From: JALORV01 sp963702595
Lineage (GTDB): Bacteria > Pseudomonadota > Gammaproteobacteria > Burkholderiales > Burkholderiaceae_F
Assembly: GCA_963702595.1 (NCBI GenBank)
Contig: CAVPDC010000010.1
Coordinates: 124,001 to 188,000, forward strand
Direction: 5' to 3'
DNA: 64,000 nucleotides
Shown here: positions 26,544 through 33,757 of the stretch, in pieces
Numbering within the stretch: the stretch's first letter is position 1
How the letters are laid out: every line of letters starts with the position of its first letter
Made by a program: the position numbers and the translations under genes
The notes under the pieces: generated by a model
Seen by the model: only the letters and a program-made list of their open reading frames with translations
Databases searched by the model: none
Told to the model about the DNA's origin: nothing

Positions 26544-27493
26544 CAGACGCCGTCGTCCTGTTCTTCGTGCTTGGCGTCGTCGCACGGCTCGCCAAGAGCG
26601 ACCTGCGACTGCCGGAAGCGTTGTACGAGACGCTTTCGATCTTCCTGCTGCTCGCCATTGGACTCAAGGGCGGGGTCGAACTCGCGAAGCAACCGATCGC
26701 GAGTGTGCTGCCGCCCGCGGTCGCGGCGATCCTTCTGGGCGCCGCCGTTCCGCTGCTGCTCTACCCCGTTTTGCGCGGCCTGGGCCGGCTCGCCGTTGTC
26801 GACGCGGCATCGATCGCCGCCCACTATGGCTCAGTCTCCGTTGTCACCTTCGCCGTCGCCGTGAGCCTGCTCGCGCAACGCGGCATCGCCAGCGAACCCC
26901 ACATGCCGTTGCTGGTGGCGCTGATGGAGGCGCCGGGGATCGTCGTTGGCATCGTGCTAGCGCGCGTGTTGGGACGGTCTGCGAGCGGGCCGCGTGCACC
27001 GCTGCGCTGGGGCGCCCTCGTGCATGAGGTGCTGTTCGGCAAGAGCGTGCTGCTGCTGCTCGGCGGCCTGGTCATCGGCGCGGTCGCCGGTCCGCAGGCA
27101 CTGGCGCCCATCGATCCGCTGTTCTTCGGCCTGTTCAAGGGCGTGCTGGCACTCTTTCTGCTCGAAATGGGGCTGGTCGTCGGCGCTCGGCTGGGGGACA
27201 TCCGCCGCGCCGGCGCATTCCTCATCGCTTTCGGACTCGCCGCGCCGCTGGCACTGGGCTTTCTGGGCGCGATCGTTGGGCATCTCGCCGGCCTGTCGCT
27301 CGGCGGCACGGCATTGATGGCGACGCTGGCGGCTAGCGCCTCCTACATCGCGGCGCCTACGGCGATGCGGATCGCCGTGCCGGAGGCCAACCCGGCGCTC
27401 TCGATCGGCGTCGTGCTGGGCGTGACGTTCCCATTCAACATCACGTTCGGCATCCCGCTCTACCTGCAGTACGCGCGCTGGCTGGTGAACTGA
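26540..27493 (+). CDS. sbtA: SbtA-like sodium-dependent bicarbonate transporter (DUF897)
   Basis: The GTG at 26540 overlaps the NUDIX stop. The 317-residue protein has about ten membrane segments in two related halves. Family marks include LSIFLLLAIGLKGGVELA near the start, SIAAHYGSVSVVTFA, LMEAPGIVVGIVLAR and the second-half SYIAAPTAMRIAVPEANPALSIGVVLGVTFPFNITFGIPLY. In cyanobacteria SbtA imports bicarbonate with sodium and is controlled by SbtB. A PII-like sbtB gene follows by 39 bases, supporting the assignment. The host is not obviously photosynthetic, so transport may serve anaplerotic carboxylation or pH balance. Confidence 0.88.
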   Translation: MTDAVVLFFVLGVVARLAKSDLRLPEALYETLSIFLLLAIGLKGGVELAKQPIASVLPPAVAAILLGAAVPLLLYPVLRGLGRLAVVDAASIAAHYGSVSVVTFAVAVSLLAQRGIASEPHMPLLVALMEAPGIVVGIVLARVLGRSASGPRAPLRWGALVHEVLFGKSVLLLLGGLVIGAVAGPQALAPIDPLFFGLFKGVLALFLLEMGLVVGARLGDIRRAGAFLIAFGLAAPLALGFLGAIVGHLAGLSLGGTALMATLAASASYIAAPTAMRIAVPEANPALSIGVVLGVTFPFNITFGIPLYLQYARWLVN

Positions 27494-27532
27494 CCGTCAC
27501 CTGCGGTGGCGATACCGACATAGGTCCTGAAG

Positions 27533-27835
27533 ATGCAAACGCACGCCAAGAAACTGCTCGTCATCATCGCGGAAGCGGCGCTCGAGAAACCCCTGATCCG
27601 CGATGCGCGGCAGTTCGGCGCGCACGGCTACACGATCACCAACGTGCGCGGTGGCGGCGAGCGCGGCGACCGTGAAGCCCAGTGGGAAGCGGACCGATCG
27701 ATCGAGATGAAAGTCATCGCCGATGCCGCCGTGGCCGAAAGCCTGGCACGGCATGTGCTCGACGCGTATGCACCCCACTATGCCGTGACGCTGTTCACCA
27801 GCGATGTCGGCGTGTTCCGCGCCGAGAAGTTCTAA
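27533..27835 (+). CDS. sbtB: SbtB-like PII-family signalling protein
   Basis: A 100-residue PII fold: KLLVIIAEAALEKPLIRDARQFGAHGYTITNVRG (beta-alpha-beta), a flexible T-loop (GGGERGDREAQWEADRS) and IEMKVIADAAVAESLARHVL. It ends DVGVFRAEKF without the cysteine-bearing C-terminal loop of many cyanobacterial SbtB proteins. SbtB trimers bind adenyl nucleotides and gate SbtA. The gene directly follows sbtA, the arrangement known for this pair. Confidence 0.85.
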   Translation: MQTHAKKLLVIIAEAALEKPLIRDARQFGAHGYTITNVRGGGERGDREAQWEADRSIEMKVIADAAVAESLARHVLDAYAPHYAVTLFTSDVGVFRAEKF

Positions 27836-27851
27836 GCACGCTGCAGATCCG

Positions 27852-27885
27852 AGGGGAGGTCCCAACGGGGGCCGAGCCCCCTCCT
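27852..27885. terminator. GC-rich hairpin after sbtB
   Basis: GGGGGC-CGA-GCCCCC (27867-27881) can nest in or compete with a wider GAGGGG/CCCCTC pairing. It follows the sbtB stop by 30 bases. No T-run follows on the plus strand, so any terminator would be imperfect or Rho-assisted. Confidence 0.35.
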
Positions 27886-27903
27886 GCATCCCGACAGCGC
27901 CAA

Positions 27904-27950
27904 TGGCGTGGATTGACGAAATCGCTACGCGATTTCGTCAATCCACGCCA
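27904..27950. repeat. Perfect 22-base inverted repeat with 3-base loop at the iscX stop codon
   Basis: TGGCGTGGATTGACGAAATCGC (27904-27925, shown only as its two arms' identity here) is repeated in inverse at 27929-27950, with TAC between. The right arm encodes the last residues of IscX (AWIDEIA) and the loop carries its TAG stop. The left arm is non-coding. No T-run follows on either strand. It may form a stable 3' hairpin protecting or ending the isc transcript. Confidence 0.8.
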
Positions 27951-28119
27951 TCTGGATCGCTTCCAGGATCTTCTCGCCGGACCGCGCGGGGTCGTCCGAG
28001 AATCCGGGCAGTTCGCTCACCCAGCGATGCAGGTCCGTAAAGCGGATCGTGCGCGGATCGACGTCTGGATGCGCTTCTGCGAGCGCGATCGCGATTTCAA
28101 GTGTCTCGGTCCACTTCAT
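27925..28119 (-). CDS. iscX: IscX, small acidic Fe-S assembly protein
   Basis: The start at 28119 (MKWTETLEIAIALAE) is the family start. The 64-residue product carries HPDVDPRTIRFTDLHRWV and SGEKILEAIQMAWIDE, near-identical to known IscX. It binds IscS and iron and modulates cluster assembly. It is the last gene of the isc operon, 45 bases after fdx. The stop codon lies in the loop of a perfect inverted repeat. Confidence 0.95.
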   Translation of the reverse strand: MKWTETLEIAIALAEAHPDVDPRTIRFTDLHRWVSELPGFSDDPARSGEKILEAIQMAWIDEIA

Positions 28120-28164
28120 GTCGGCCTCGTTCTTGTCCCGGCGCACCTGCGCACGCGACAGCAG

Positions 28165-28503
28165 CTAGTGCAGTTCCTTGGCGTAGTTGATGCTGTACTT
28201 GGGAATCTCGATCGTCAAATCCGTGTTCTGCACGATGGCCTGGCACGACAGGCGCGAGACCGGAGTCAGGCCCCAGGCGCGATCGAGCAGATCCTCCTCC
28301 TTGTCTTCGGCTGGTGGCAGCGACTGGAATCCCTTGCGCACGATGCAATGGCAGGTCGTGCACGCGGCAACCTTGCCGCAGGCGTGCTCGATGTCGACGC
28401 CGTGTTCAAGCAGTGCATCCGTCAAAGACACTCCGGGCGCGACCTCGAACTCCTTGCCGGTTGGGCAGAGCTCCTCATGAGGTAGCACGGTGATCTTGGG
28501 CAT
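28165..28503 (-). CDS. fdx: ISC-type [2Fe-2S] ferredoxin
   Basis: A 112-residue adrenodoxin-type ferredoxin. Cluster ligands are Cys42, Cys48 and Cys51 (ACGKVAACTTCH) and a distal Cys in SRLSCQAIV. The N-terminus MPKITVLPHEELCPTG is typical of Fdx in isc operons. It supplies electrons to IscS/IscU for cluster building. It lies 18 bases downstream of hscA and upstream of iscX. Confidence 0.95.
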   Translation of the reverse strand: MPKITVLPHEELCPTGKEFEVAPGVSLTDALLEHGVDIEHACGKVAACTTCHCIVRKGFQSLPPAEDKEEDLLDRAWGLTPVSRLSCQAIVQNTDLTIEIPKYSINYAKELH

Positions 28504-28521
28504 GGGGGCGACCGACCGTAG

Positions 28522-30402
28522 CTACTTGGCAAGTTCCTCGACGGAGCGCCCCGCGAGCGCGGCACGAATCGAACGGTCCATGCGGCGCGCCGCGAAGTCG
28601 TCCGTGCCGGCGACCAGAGCTTCGGTCGCCCGGCGGATGGCCTCCAGTTCGTCCTTGGCCATACTGAGCGATACATCGGCCAGCAGGCGTTCGATCGACT
28701 CGCGCTCGTCGGCCACCAGCAGGTCGCCATCGCTCGCAAACGCAGCCCGCGTCGCTTCGATGAGCCGCTGCGCCTCCACCTGCTGCTCGCGCAGCGCGCG
28801 TGCGCGCATGTCGTCGTCGGCCGTGCCGAAGGAATCCTGCAGCATCCGCGCAACTTCATCGTCCGACAGGCCATACGATGGCTTCACGGAGATCGCCGCC
28901 TCGACGCCACTGCCCATTTCGCGCGCCGCGACCGACAGCAGCCCGTCGGCGTCGACCGTGAACGTGACCCGGATCCGTGCCGCGCCGGCCACCATCGGCG
29001 GAATGCCGCGCAGCTCGAAGCGCGCCAGCGACCGGCAGTCGCTGACGAGTTCGCGCTCGCCCTGCACGACGTGGATCGCCATCGCCGTCTGGCCATCGCG
29101 GAACGTCGTGAACTCCTGCGCCCGCGCCACCGGAATCGTCGCGTTGCGCGGAATGATCTTCTCGACCAATCCGCCCATCGTCTCGAGCCCGAGCGACAGC
29201 GGAATTACGTCGAGCAGCAGCCAGTCGTCACCCGCGGCATGATTCCCGGCGAGCAGGTTCGCCTGCATTGCCGCCCCGAGCGCCACGACCTTGTCCGGAT
29301 CGATGTTCGTCAGCGGCGTCTGGCCAAAGAAAGCGCCAACGGCCTTGCGCACATGCGGCATCCGCGTCGCGCCGCCGACCATGACGACGCCGTCGATGTC
29401 CGTCGTCTTGAGTCCGGCGTCCTGCAGCGCCTTGCGACACGCAGCCAGCGTCTTGTCGATCAGCGGCTGTGTCATGCGCGCGAACGCCTGGCTGTCGGCC
29501 GGCACGTCGACGACCTCGCCGGTTGACAGCAGCGCATTCGCGCGGACTTCGGTTTCCACCGACAGCCGCTCCTTCACCTCGCGCGCCTTGACCATCAGCG
29601 TGCGCGAGTCGTGTGCCGACAGCGGCAGCAGCTTCGCCTGTTCGATGATCCAGCAGAAGAGCCGGTGGTCGAAGTCATCGCCTCCGAGCGCCGAGTCGCC
29701 GCCGGTCGCCAGCACCTCGAAGACGCCCTTGCTCAGCTTCAGGATCGAGAGGTCGAACGTCCCGCCGCCGAGGTCGTACACTGCGTAGGTGCCTTCGGCC
29801 GCGTGGTCGAGCCCGTAGGCAATGGCGGCCGCCGTCGGCTCGTTCAGCAGGCGCAGCACGTTGAGTCCGGCAAGCCGCGCCGCATCCTTCGTGGCCTGGC
29901 GCTGCGCATCGTCGAAGTAGGCCGGGACCGTGATGACCGCACCGACGAGGTCGCCGCCGAGATACTGCTCGGCGCGCTCGCGCAGGACCTTCAGGATCTC
30001 CGCCGACACCTCGACCGGGCTTTTCACGCCGGCCACCGTACGAAGCTGCAGCATTCCGGGCGTGTCGTCGCCACGATCGACGAAGTCGTAGGGCATGCTT
30101 TCGACATGCAGGACGTCCGAGTGCGCGCGACCCATGAAGCGCTTGACTGACACGATCGTATTGCGTGGGTCGAGCGACTGGTGCTTCTGTGCACTGTAGC
30201 CAACTTCGGCCGGGCCATCCGCGCGGTAGCGGACGATCGAAGGCAGCAGCGAGCGGCCCTCGGCATCGTCGATGACGACCGGGATGCTGTTGCGTACGGT
30301 GGCGACCAGCGAGTTCGTAGTGCCGAGGTCAATTCCGACCGCAAGCCGGTGTTGGTGTGGGGCCGCGGACTCCCCTGGCTCGGCAATCTGCAACAAGGCC
30401 AT
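28522..30402 (-). CDS. hscA: HscA, Hsp70-type chaperone for Fe-S cluster transfer
   Basis: The ATG at 30402 overlaps the hscB stop by one base (TAATG). The 626-residue protein has the Hsp70 ATPase signatures GIDLGTTNSLVA, VYDLGGGTFDLSIL and VVMVGGATRMPHVRKAV, and the substrate domain ending. The N-terminal MALLQIAEPGESA is characteristic of HscA. With HscB it releases clusters from IscU by binding its LPPVK loop, which is present in IscU here. An upstream extension of the frame mirrors hscB and is not coding. Confidence 0.96.
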   Translation of the reverse strand: MALLQIAEPGESAAPHQHRLAVGIDLGTTNSLVATVRNSIPVVIDDAEGRSLLPSIVRYRADGPAEVGYSAQKHQSLDPRNTIVSVKRFMGRAHSDVLHVESMPYDFVDRGDDTPGMLQLRTVAGVKSPVEVSAEILKVLRERAEQYLGGDLVGAVITVPAYFDDAQRQATKDAARLAGLNVLRLLNEPTAAAIAYGLDHAAEGTYAVYDLGGGTFDLSILKLSKGVFEVLATGGDSALGGDDFDHRLFCWIIEQAKLLPLSAHDSRTLMVKAREVKERLSVETEVRANALLSTGEVVDVPADSQAFARMTQPLIDKTLAACRKALQDAGLKTTDIDGVVMVGGATRMPHVRKAVGAFFGQTPLTNIDPDKVVALGAAMQANLLAGNHAAGDDWLLLDVIPLSLGLETMGGLVEKIIPRNATIPVARAQEFTTFRDGQTAMAIHVVQGERELVSDCRSLARFELRGIPPMVAGAARIRVTFTVDADGLLSVAAREMGSGVEAAISVKPSYGLSDDEVARMLQDSFGTADDDMRARALREQQVEAQRLIEATRAAFASDGDLLVADERESIERLLADVSLSMAKDELEAIRRATEALVAGTDDFAARRMDRSIRAALAGRSVEELAK

Positions 30403-30941
30403 TATGCGGATGCCTTCGGCGCAGATTGCGCCTCGACCGCGGAACGCAGCTCGTCGCGGAACTTGTCGACGAACATCAGCCGCCGCACCAGCCCGGCGGC
30501 GCCCGTGTAGTCGCCCCGCACGTCGAGCGCCGACGCAAGTTCCGAGATCAGTCGCCCATGCACCTCGTCGATTTCGCCGGTGAGCGCGGCAAAGCGCGAC
30601 GCATCCCCGTCCGCCCGGGCATCGTCCAGCGCCTCCCGCCACTCCATCTGCTGTGCCAGGAATTCCACCGGCATGGACGTATTGACGTTGGCGTCAATCG
30701 GCACGCCGGCGCGCTCGCACATAAATGCCGCCCGCGACAACGGAGACTTCAGAGTGCGATAGGCCTCATTGGCGCGCGCCGCCCACTGCATTGCGACACG
30801 CCTCTCGGCCGCGCTGCCGGAGGCAAAGCGGTCCGGATGCACCTTGGACTGCACGTCCTTGTGCGCGCGCTCGAGCTCCGCCTCGTCCAGCGCGAAGCGC
30901 GCCGGCATTGCGAACAGCGCGAAGTGATCGGGGTGAGACAT
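30402..30941 (-). CDS. hscB: HscB, J-domain co-chaperone
   Basis: A 179-residue protein with an N-terminal J-domain including the invariant HPD (KVHPDRFAS, about residues 35-37) and NEAYRTLKSPLSRAAF. The C-terminal helical region binds IscU. Its start MSHPDHFALFAMPARF fits HscB. It targets IscU to HscA and stimulates the ATPase. The stop is coupled to the hscA start; iscA ends 45 bases upstream. Confidence 0.95.
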   Translation of the reverse strand: MSHPDHFALFAMPARFALDEAELERAHKDVQSKVHPDRFASGSAAERRVAMQWAARANEAYRTLKSPLSRAAFMCERAGVPIDANVNTSMPVEFLAQQMEWREALDDARADGDASRFAALTGEIDEVHGRLISELASALDVRGDYTGAAGLVRRLMFVDKFRDELRSAVEAQSAPKASA

Positions 30942-30986
30942 CTGAAGGATGGCCGGCCGGGCGCGCCTCAGGCCCGGGGGCCTCGA

Positions 30987-31310
30987 CTAGATATTGAAGG
31001 ACTCGCCGCAGCCGCAGCGGTTCTTCTCGTTTGGGTTGTTGAAGCGAAACCCTTCGTTCAGGCCCTCGCGCACGAAATCAAGTTCGGTGCCGTCGATGTA
31101 GGCCAGGCTCTTGGGGTCAATCAGAATCTTCACGCCGTGACACTCGAACGACTGATCCTCGGGCTGCACCGCGTCGGCATACTCGAGCTTGTACGCCATG
31201 CCCGAGCAGCCGGTCGTTCGCACTCCCAGCCGCAGCCCGACACCCTTGCCCCGCTTCTCGAGAAAGTTCGCGACGTGTTGCGCCGCGCGTTCCGTCATCG
31301 TGACTGCCAT
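30987..31310 (-). CDS. iscA: IscA, A-type Fe-S carrier
   Basis: A 107-residue A-type scaffold with the three conserved cysteines: Cys35 (TTGCSGMAY), and Cys99 and Cys101 (NRCGCGESF). It carries or inserts clusters into apo-proteins. GAGAGAGGCA precedes the ATG. It lies 21 bases downstream of iscU in the standard isc order. Confidence 0.96.
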   Translation of the reverse strand: MAVTMTERAAQHVANFLEKRGKGVGLRLGVRTTGCSGMAYKLEYADAVQPEDQSFECHGVKILIDPKSLAYIDGTELDFVREGLNEGFRFNNPNEKNRCGCGESFNI

Positions 31311-31331
31311 TGCCTCTCTCCCTGATTCGCG

Positions 31332-31745
31332 TCAGGCCGCTTTCTGTTCCGCCGGCGCCTCGGCCGCGCCGCGCTTCTTGCGATAGTCGTCGATCGCGGC
31401 CTTGATTGCATCCTCGGCCAGGATCGAACAGTGAATCTTCACCGGCGGCAGCGCCAGTTCCTCGGCGATTTGCGTGTTGCGTATTGTCGCGGCCTGGTCA
31501 AGTGTCTTGCCCTTGACCCACTCGGTCACCAGCGACGACGACGCAATCGCCGAGCCGCAGCCGTAAGTCTTGAAGCGGGCGTCCTCGATGATGCCCTGCT
31601 CATTGACCCTGATCTGCAGCTTCATCACGTCGCCGCAAGCCGGGGCGCCCACCATGCCAGTCCCGACGCTGCCGTCGCCCTTGTCGAACGAACCGACATT
31701 GCGCGGGTTCTCGTAGTGATCAATGACCTTGCTGCTGTACGCCAT
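31332..31745 (-). CDS. iscU: IscU, Fe-S cluster scaffold
   Basis: A 137-residue scaffold starting MAYSSKVIDHYENPRNVGSF. Ligand positions are Cys37 (GAPACGDV), Asp39, Cys63 (KTYGCGSAIASSS), and a C-terminal His-Cys pair (KIHCSILAEDAI). The LPPVK motif recognised by HscA is intact. A short alanine- and lysine-rich tail ends the protein. A 101-base leader with two hairpins separates it from iscS. Confidence 0.97.
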   Translation of the reverse strand: MAYSSKVIDHYENPRNVGSFDKGDGSVGTGMVGAPACGDVMKLQIRVNEQGIIEDARFKTYGCGSAIASSSLVTEWVKGKTLDQAATIRNTQIAEELALPPVKIHCSILAEDAIKAAIDDYRKKRGAAEAPAEQKAA

Positions 31746-31770
31746 ATTTGTTACCTGCCTTTGTCCTCAA

Positions 31771-31840
31771 GAATTCATCTGGCTCCGCCAGTGAATTTTT
31801 GCAATCCAATCGCACGAAAGTAGGTTTGCACTTTCGTGCG
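31771..31840. other. Two hairpins in the iscS-iscU intergenic region
   Basis: AATTCATCTGGC/GCCAGTGAATT (31772-31797, one bulged base) and CGCACGAAAGT/ACTTTCGTGCG (31811-31821 and 31830-31840, perfect 11-base arms, 8-base loop). They would form in the iscS-iscU transcript. The second follows the iscS stop by only a few bases and has no T-run directly after it. A role in processing or differential mRNA stability is an inference. Confidence 0.55.
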
Positions 31841-31846
31841 CCCTCC

Positions 31847-33055
31847 TTAGTGCGCCGCCCACTGCACCGTGCTCAGGTCGACGCCGTCCTTGTACATCTC
31901 CCATAGCGGCGACATCTCCCGCAGACGCGCCACCTGCCGGGTCAGCAGACTCACCGTGTAGTCGATCTCTTCCTCGGTCGTGAAGCGGCCGACCGTGAAG
32001 CGGATCGAGCTATGGGCTAGTTCGTCGCTGCGGCCCAGGGCACGCAACACATAGGAGGGTTCGAGACTCGCCGACGTGCAGGCGGAGCCCGACGACACCG
32101 CGACGTCCTTGATCGCCATGATCAGGCTCTCGCCCTCGACAAAATTGAAGCTCACGTTGAGGTTGTGCGGCACGCGATGTTCCCAATCGCCGTTGAGGAA
32201 CACCTGTTCGATCTGCGAAAGGCCCGTCCAGAGGCGGTCGCGCAGCATGCGGATGCGTTCGTTCTCGGTCGCCATTTCCTCGCGCGCGATTCGGAAGGAC
32301 TCGCCCATGCCGACAATCTGGTGCGTCGGCAACGTGCCGGACCGCAGCCCACGCTCGTGGCCGCCGCCATGCATCTGAGCTTCAAGCCGCACGCGCGGCT
32401 TGCGGCGAACAAACAGCGCCCCGACGCCCTTCGGGCCGTAGGTCTTGTGAGCCGAGAATGACATCAGGTCGACCTTCAGCTGCGCAAGGTCGAGCTGGAC
32501 CTTGCCGGTCGCCTGCGCCGCATCGACGTGGAAGATGATGCCGCGGGAACGGCACAGTTCGCCGATCGCCGGAATGTCCTGGATCACGCCGATCTCGTTG
32601 TTCACGTACATCACCGAGACCAGCGCTGTGTCGGGGCGGAGCGCAGCCTCGAACCGGGCGGGATCGAGCAGCCCGTTGGGCTGCACGTCGAGGTACGTGA
32701 CCTCGAAGCCCTCGCGCTCCAGTTCACGCATCGTGTCGAGCGTCGCCTTGTGCTCGGTCTTGACGGTGACGAGGTGCTTGCCCTTGTCCTTGTAGAAGTG
32801 AGCGGCGCCCTTCAGTGCCAAGTTGATCGACTCCGTCGCGCCCGACGTCCAGACGAGTTCGCGCGGGTCGCAGTTGACGAGCGCCGCCACGTTCGCCCGG
32901 GCCTGCTCGACCACCTTTTCCGCTTCCCAGCCAAAAGCGTGGCTGCGCGATGCCGGGTTCCCGAAGTGGTCACGAAGCCACGGGATCATGGCGTCGACGA
33001 CACGCGGGTCGACCGGCGTTGTTGCGGAATAGTCGAGGTAAATCGGAAGCTGCAT
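31847..33055 (-). CDS. iscS: IscS, cysteine desulfurase
   Basis: A 402-residue PLP enzyme starting MQLPIYLDYSATTPVDPRVV. The PLP lysine lies in FSAHKTYGPKG and the catalytic Cys in the mobile loop SSGSACTSASLEPSYVL. It turns cysteine into alanine and an enzyme-bound persulfide that feeds IscU and tRNA thiolation. The C-terminus ends TVQWAAH, close to the usual IscU-binding tail. It lies 13 bases downstream of iscR. Confidence 0.97.
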   Translation of the reverse strand: MQLPIYLDYSATTPVDPRVVDAMIPWLRDHFGNPASRSHAFGWEAEKVVEQARANVAALVNCDPRELVWTSGATESINLALKGAAHFYKDKGKHLVTVKTEHKATLDTMRELEREGFEVTYLDVQPNGLLDPARFEAALRPDTALVSVMYVNNEIGVIQDIPAIGELCRSRGIIFHVDAAQATGKVQLDLAQLKVDLMSFSAHKTYGPKGVGALFVRRKPRVRLEAQMHGGGHERGLRSGTLPTHQIVGMGESFRIAREEMATENERIRMLRDRLWTGLSQIEQVFLNGDWEHRVPHNLNVSFNFVEGESLIMAIKDVAVSSGSACTSASLEPSYVLRALGRSDELAHSSIRFTVGRFTTEEEIDYTVSLLTRQVARLREMSPLWEMYKDGVDLSTVQWAAH

Positions 33056-33068
33056 CGTCCTGGCCTGG

Positions 33069-33569
33069 TTACGTGAGCGCAGTCTCGTTCTTGACGTCGG
33101 TCTCGGCGCGCGGTCGGGGGCGATTATCGTGCAACACGGAAGGCATCGCGGGTTTGTCCGCGCGCAGCTTCTGTTGCTCGACCAGATCGGCCAGGCTGAC
33201 GGAGTCCAGATACTCGACCATTTTCGCGTTCAGGTTCGCCCACAGGTCGTGGGTCATGCAACGCTGGTCATCGAGACAGTTCTCCTTGCCGCCGCACTGG
33301 GTTGCGTCGAGCGGCTCATCAACCGCGAAGATGATGTCGGCGACCGTGATGTCCTTGGCGACACGACCCAGCGTGTAGCCGCCACCCGGTCCGCGCGTGC
33401 TTTCGACCAGCTCGTGGCGACGCAGCTTGCCAAACAGCTGCTCGAGGTAGGAGAGGGAAATCTTCTGCCGCTGACTGATCCCCGCCAGCGTTACCGGGCC
33501 GTTGTGCTCGCGCAGCGCGAGATCGATCATGGCCGTGACGGCGAAGCGGCCTTTGGTCGTCAGTCTCAT
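33069..33569 (-). CDS. iscR: IscR, Fe-S-sensing Rrf2-family regulator
   Basis: The start at 33569 (MRLTTKGRFAVTAMIDLAL) is the family start; the 16 upstream codons are in the leader. The 166-residue protein has an N-terminal winged helix and the cluster-binding segment with three cysteines (QCGGKENCLDDQRCMTHDLW), His being the fourth ligand. Holo-IscR represses the isc operon. A type 1 IscR site overlaps its own promoter at 33661-33673, so autoregulation is well supported. Confidence 0.96.
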   Translation of the reverse strand: MRLTTKGRFAVTAMIDLALREHNGPVTLAGISQRQKISLSYLEQLFGKLRRHELVESTRGPGGGYTLGRVAKDITVADIIFAVDEPLDATQCGGKENCLDDQRCMTHDLWANLNAKMVEYLDSVSLADLVEQQKLRADKPAMPSVLHDNRPRPRAETDVKNETALT

Positions 33570-33623
33570 CGTTAGCCTTCCAGAGGGGGGAGACGTCAGG
33601 TCTGACCCGGCGTCCATGCAAAG

Positions 33624-33648
33624 ATTCCCGATAGATTTCGTCGGGAAT
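33624..33648. promoter_or_regulatory. Inverted repeat in the iscR leader
   Basis: ATTCCCGA (33624-33631) and TCGGGAAT (33641-33648) form a perfect inverted repeat with nine bases between. A third half-copy, TCCCGA, lies at 33657-33662. The repeat sits on and just after the expected transcription start of iscR. It may be a second operator or an RNA hairpin. Confidence 0.45.
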
Positions 33649-33675
33649 TGTACTAATCCCGACTGATATAGTCAA
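33647..33675 (-). promoter_or_regulatory. isc operon promoter
   Basis: On the minus strand, -35 TTGACT (33675-33670) and -10 TACAAT (33652-33647) are separated by exactly 17 bases. The start of transcription would be near 33641, some 70 bases ahead of the iscR ATG. Confidence 0.75.
33661..33673 (-). promoter_or_regulatory. IscR type 1 binding site
   Basis: GACTATATCAGTC on the minus strand matches the core GACTRwwwYAGTC of the type 1 site, which binds the [2Fe-2S] form of IscR. It overlaps the -35 element, so bound holo-IscR should block transcription. Confidence 0.75.
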
Positions 33676-33713
33676 CCATTGCCCTGGGGGGACTCGGAGA
33701 CCCGCCAAAACGA

Positions 33714-33737
33714 AAACGGCGCCCGCAGGCGCCGTTT
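33714..33737 (-). terminator. Intrinsic terminator after the repeat/heme protein cluster
   Basis: AAACGGCGCC and GGCGCCGTTT pair perfectly around CGCA. On the minus strand the hairpin is followed by TTTTCGTTTT. It lies 20 bases past the stop of the last cluster gene. Confidence 0.8.
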
Positions 33738-33757
33738 GCATGGACCAGGTACGAGGT

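Noticed and set aside
30403..30642. N-terminal extension of hscA to 30642
   Set aside because: Overlaps hscB in another frame; Arg/Gly-rich and unlike Hsp70. MALLQIAEPGES is the family start.
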